DNA of 44,272 nucleotides from Desulfosarcinaceae bacterium. Lineage in GTDB: Bacteria > Desulfobacterota > Desulfobacteria > Desulfobacterales > Desulfosarcinaceae. The stretch is from assembly GCA_030066015.1 (NCBI GenBank), contig JASJCL010000058.1, positions 1-44,272 of the forward strand. The letters are read 5' to 3'. Below the pieces are notes generated by a model. The model was not told where the DNA came from and ran no database searches. It saw only the letters and a list, made by a program, of their open reading frames with translations. Positions 43,993 through 44,272 of this stretch are shown piece after piece. A program made the position numbers and the translations under genes. Each line of letters starts with the position of its first letter. Within the stretch, counting starts at the first letter, position 1.

Positions 43993-44272
43993 TGGAACCC
44001 GGAATCGACCACCTGGTCGTGGCCGCGGCCGATTTGGAAAGGGGCCGCCGCCAGCTAGAGACGCTCCTGGGTGTCAGCATGTCCCCCGGTGGTAAACACG
44101 ATCGTATGGGCACCCATAATTTCCTCCTGAAGCTCGGTCCCACCTGCTATCTCGAGATGATCGCCGTCGATCCCGCCGCACCTGACCCCGCGCATCCGCG
44201 TTGGTTTGAACTGGACCGCCCCGAGACAGCCGCTCGCTTATCTAGAGGTGCTTGCCTCCTCACCTGGGTGGT
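43992..44272 (+). CDS. VOC/glyoxalase-like domain protein, cut by window end
   Basis: The 93 visible residues begin [49 protein letters not shown], with the metal-type histidine near residue 7 and the [21 protein letters not shown] strand. This fits the glyoxalase-like domain PF13468. The ATG overlaps the LysE stop codon, so the two are coupled. The 3' end lies outside the window. Confidence 0.85.
   Translation, partial: MEPGIDHLVVAAADLERGRRQLETLLGVSMSPGGKHDRMGTHNFLLKLGPTCYLEMIAVDPAAPDPAHPRWFELDRPETAARLSRGACLLTWV

Overview
This is a GC-rich, densely packed bacterial chromosome segment of 44,272 bases. Gene content and order point to a Gram-negative member of the Desulfobacterota, probably a Desulfobacterales relative: infC-rpmI-rplT-pheS-pheT-merR, then tRNA-Gly-rimP-nusA-infB-DUF503-rbfA-nrnA-truB-rpsO-pnp-M16-dut, two YkgJ cysteine-cluster proteins, an outer-membrane barrel protein and apparent selenocysteine use. 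The taxonomic call is an inference from layout and protein character, not from a marker search. There is no sign of a prophage, insertion sequence, CRISPR array or plasmid functions.

Bases 1-2340 hold a terminator, two tandem minus-strand YkgJ-family genes and a stand-alone HsdR N-terminal-domain protein. Bases 2340-8240 are the translation block. It has a promoter with a long structured leader, infC starting at an AUA codon, rpmI, rplT, a terminator or attenuator hairpin, pheS, pheT and a MerR-type regulator. Bases 8270-22750 are the large information-processing run. A tRNA-Gly(CCC) gene stands just before rimP-nusA-infB, as metY does in E. coli. It is followed by ribosome maturation, RNA turnover (pnp with an RNase III-type leader hairpin), an M16 peptidase, dUTPase, a metallo-beta-lactamase-fold protein and an exported protein of unknown function.

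From 22,798 onward the region is accessory. It holds a small lipoprotein, an NhaD-type antiporter with a PAS domain built into a cytoplasmic loop, and a lytic transglycosylase. Next comes a three-gene operon of an ArsR regulator, a DsbA/FrnE-type oxidoreductase whose CPWC motif is encoded as UGA-Pro-Trp-Cys, and a small membrane protein. A fitting bacterial SECIS hairpin follows the UGA directly, so this gene is best read as a selenoprotein. Converging on it is an ECF-like transporter operon (ATPase, membrane T-like subunit, S component). Its ATPase carries two nucleotide-binding halves in one chain, and only one composite ATP site looks intact. Divergent from the transporter are an M1-like metallopeptidase and a ChaN-like haem-binding lipoprotein.

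The last 10 kb hold a UspA protein, a large outer-membrane protein with a dead peptidase-like front end, a YqaA/DedA-like membrane protein, an RlpA-like lipoprotein, RlmN, a clostripain-family peptidase, a fasciclin-domain protein, an uncharacterised membrane protein, a LysE exporter and a VOC/glyoxalase-like gene cut by the window end.

The strongest leads are the selenocysteine DsbA with its SECIS element, the single-site tandem ECF ATPase and its neighbours, the PAS-containing antiporter, the AUA start of infC, and the structured tRNA-rimP and rpsO-pnp leaders.
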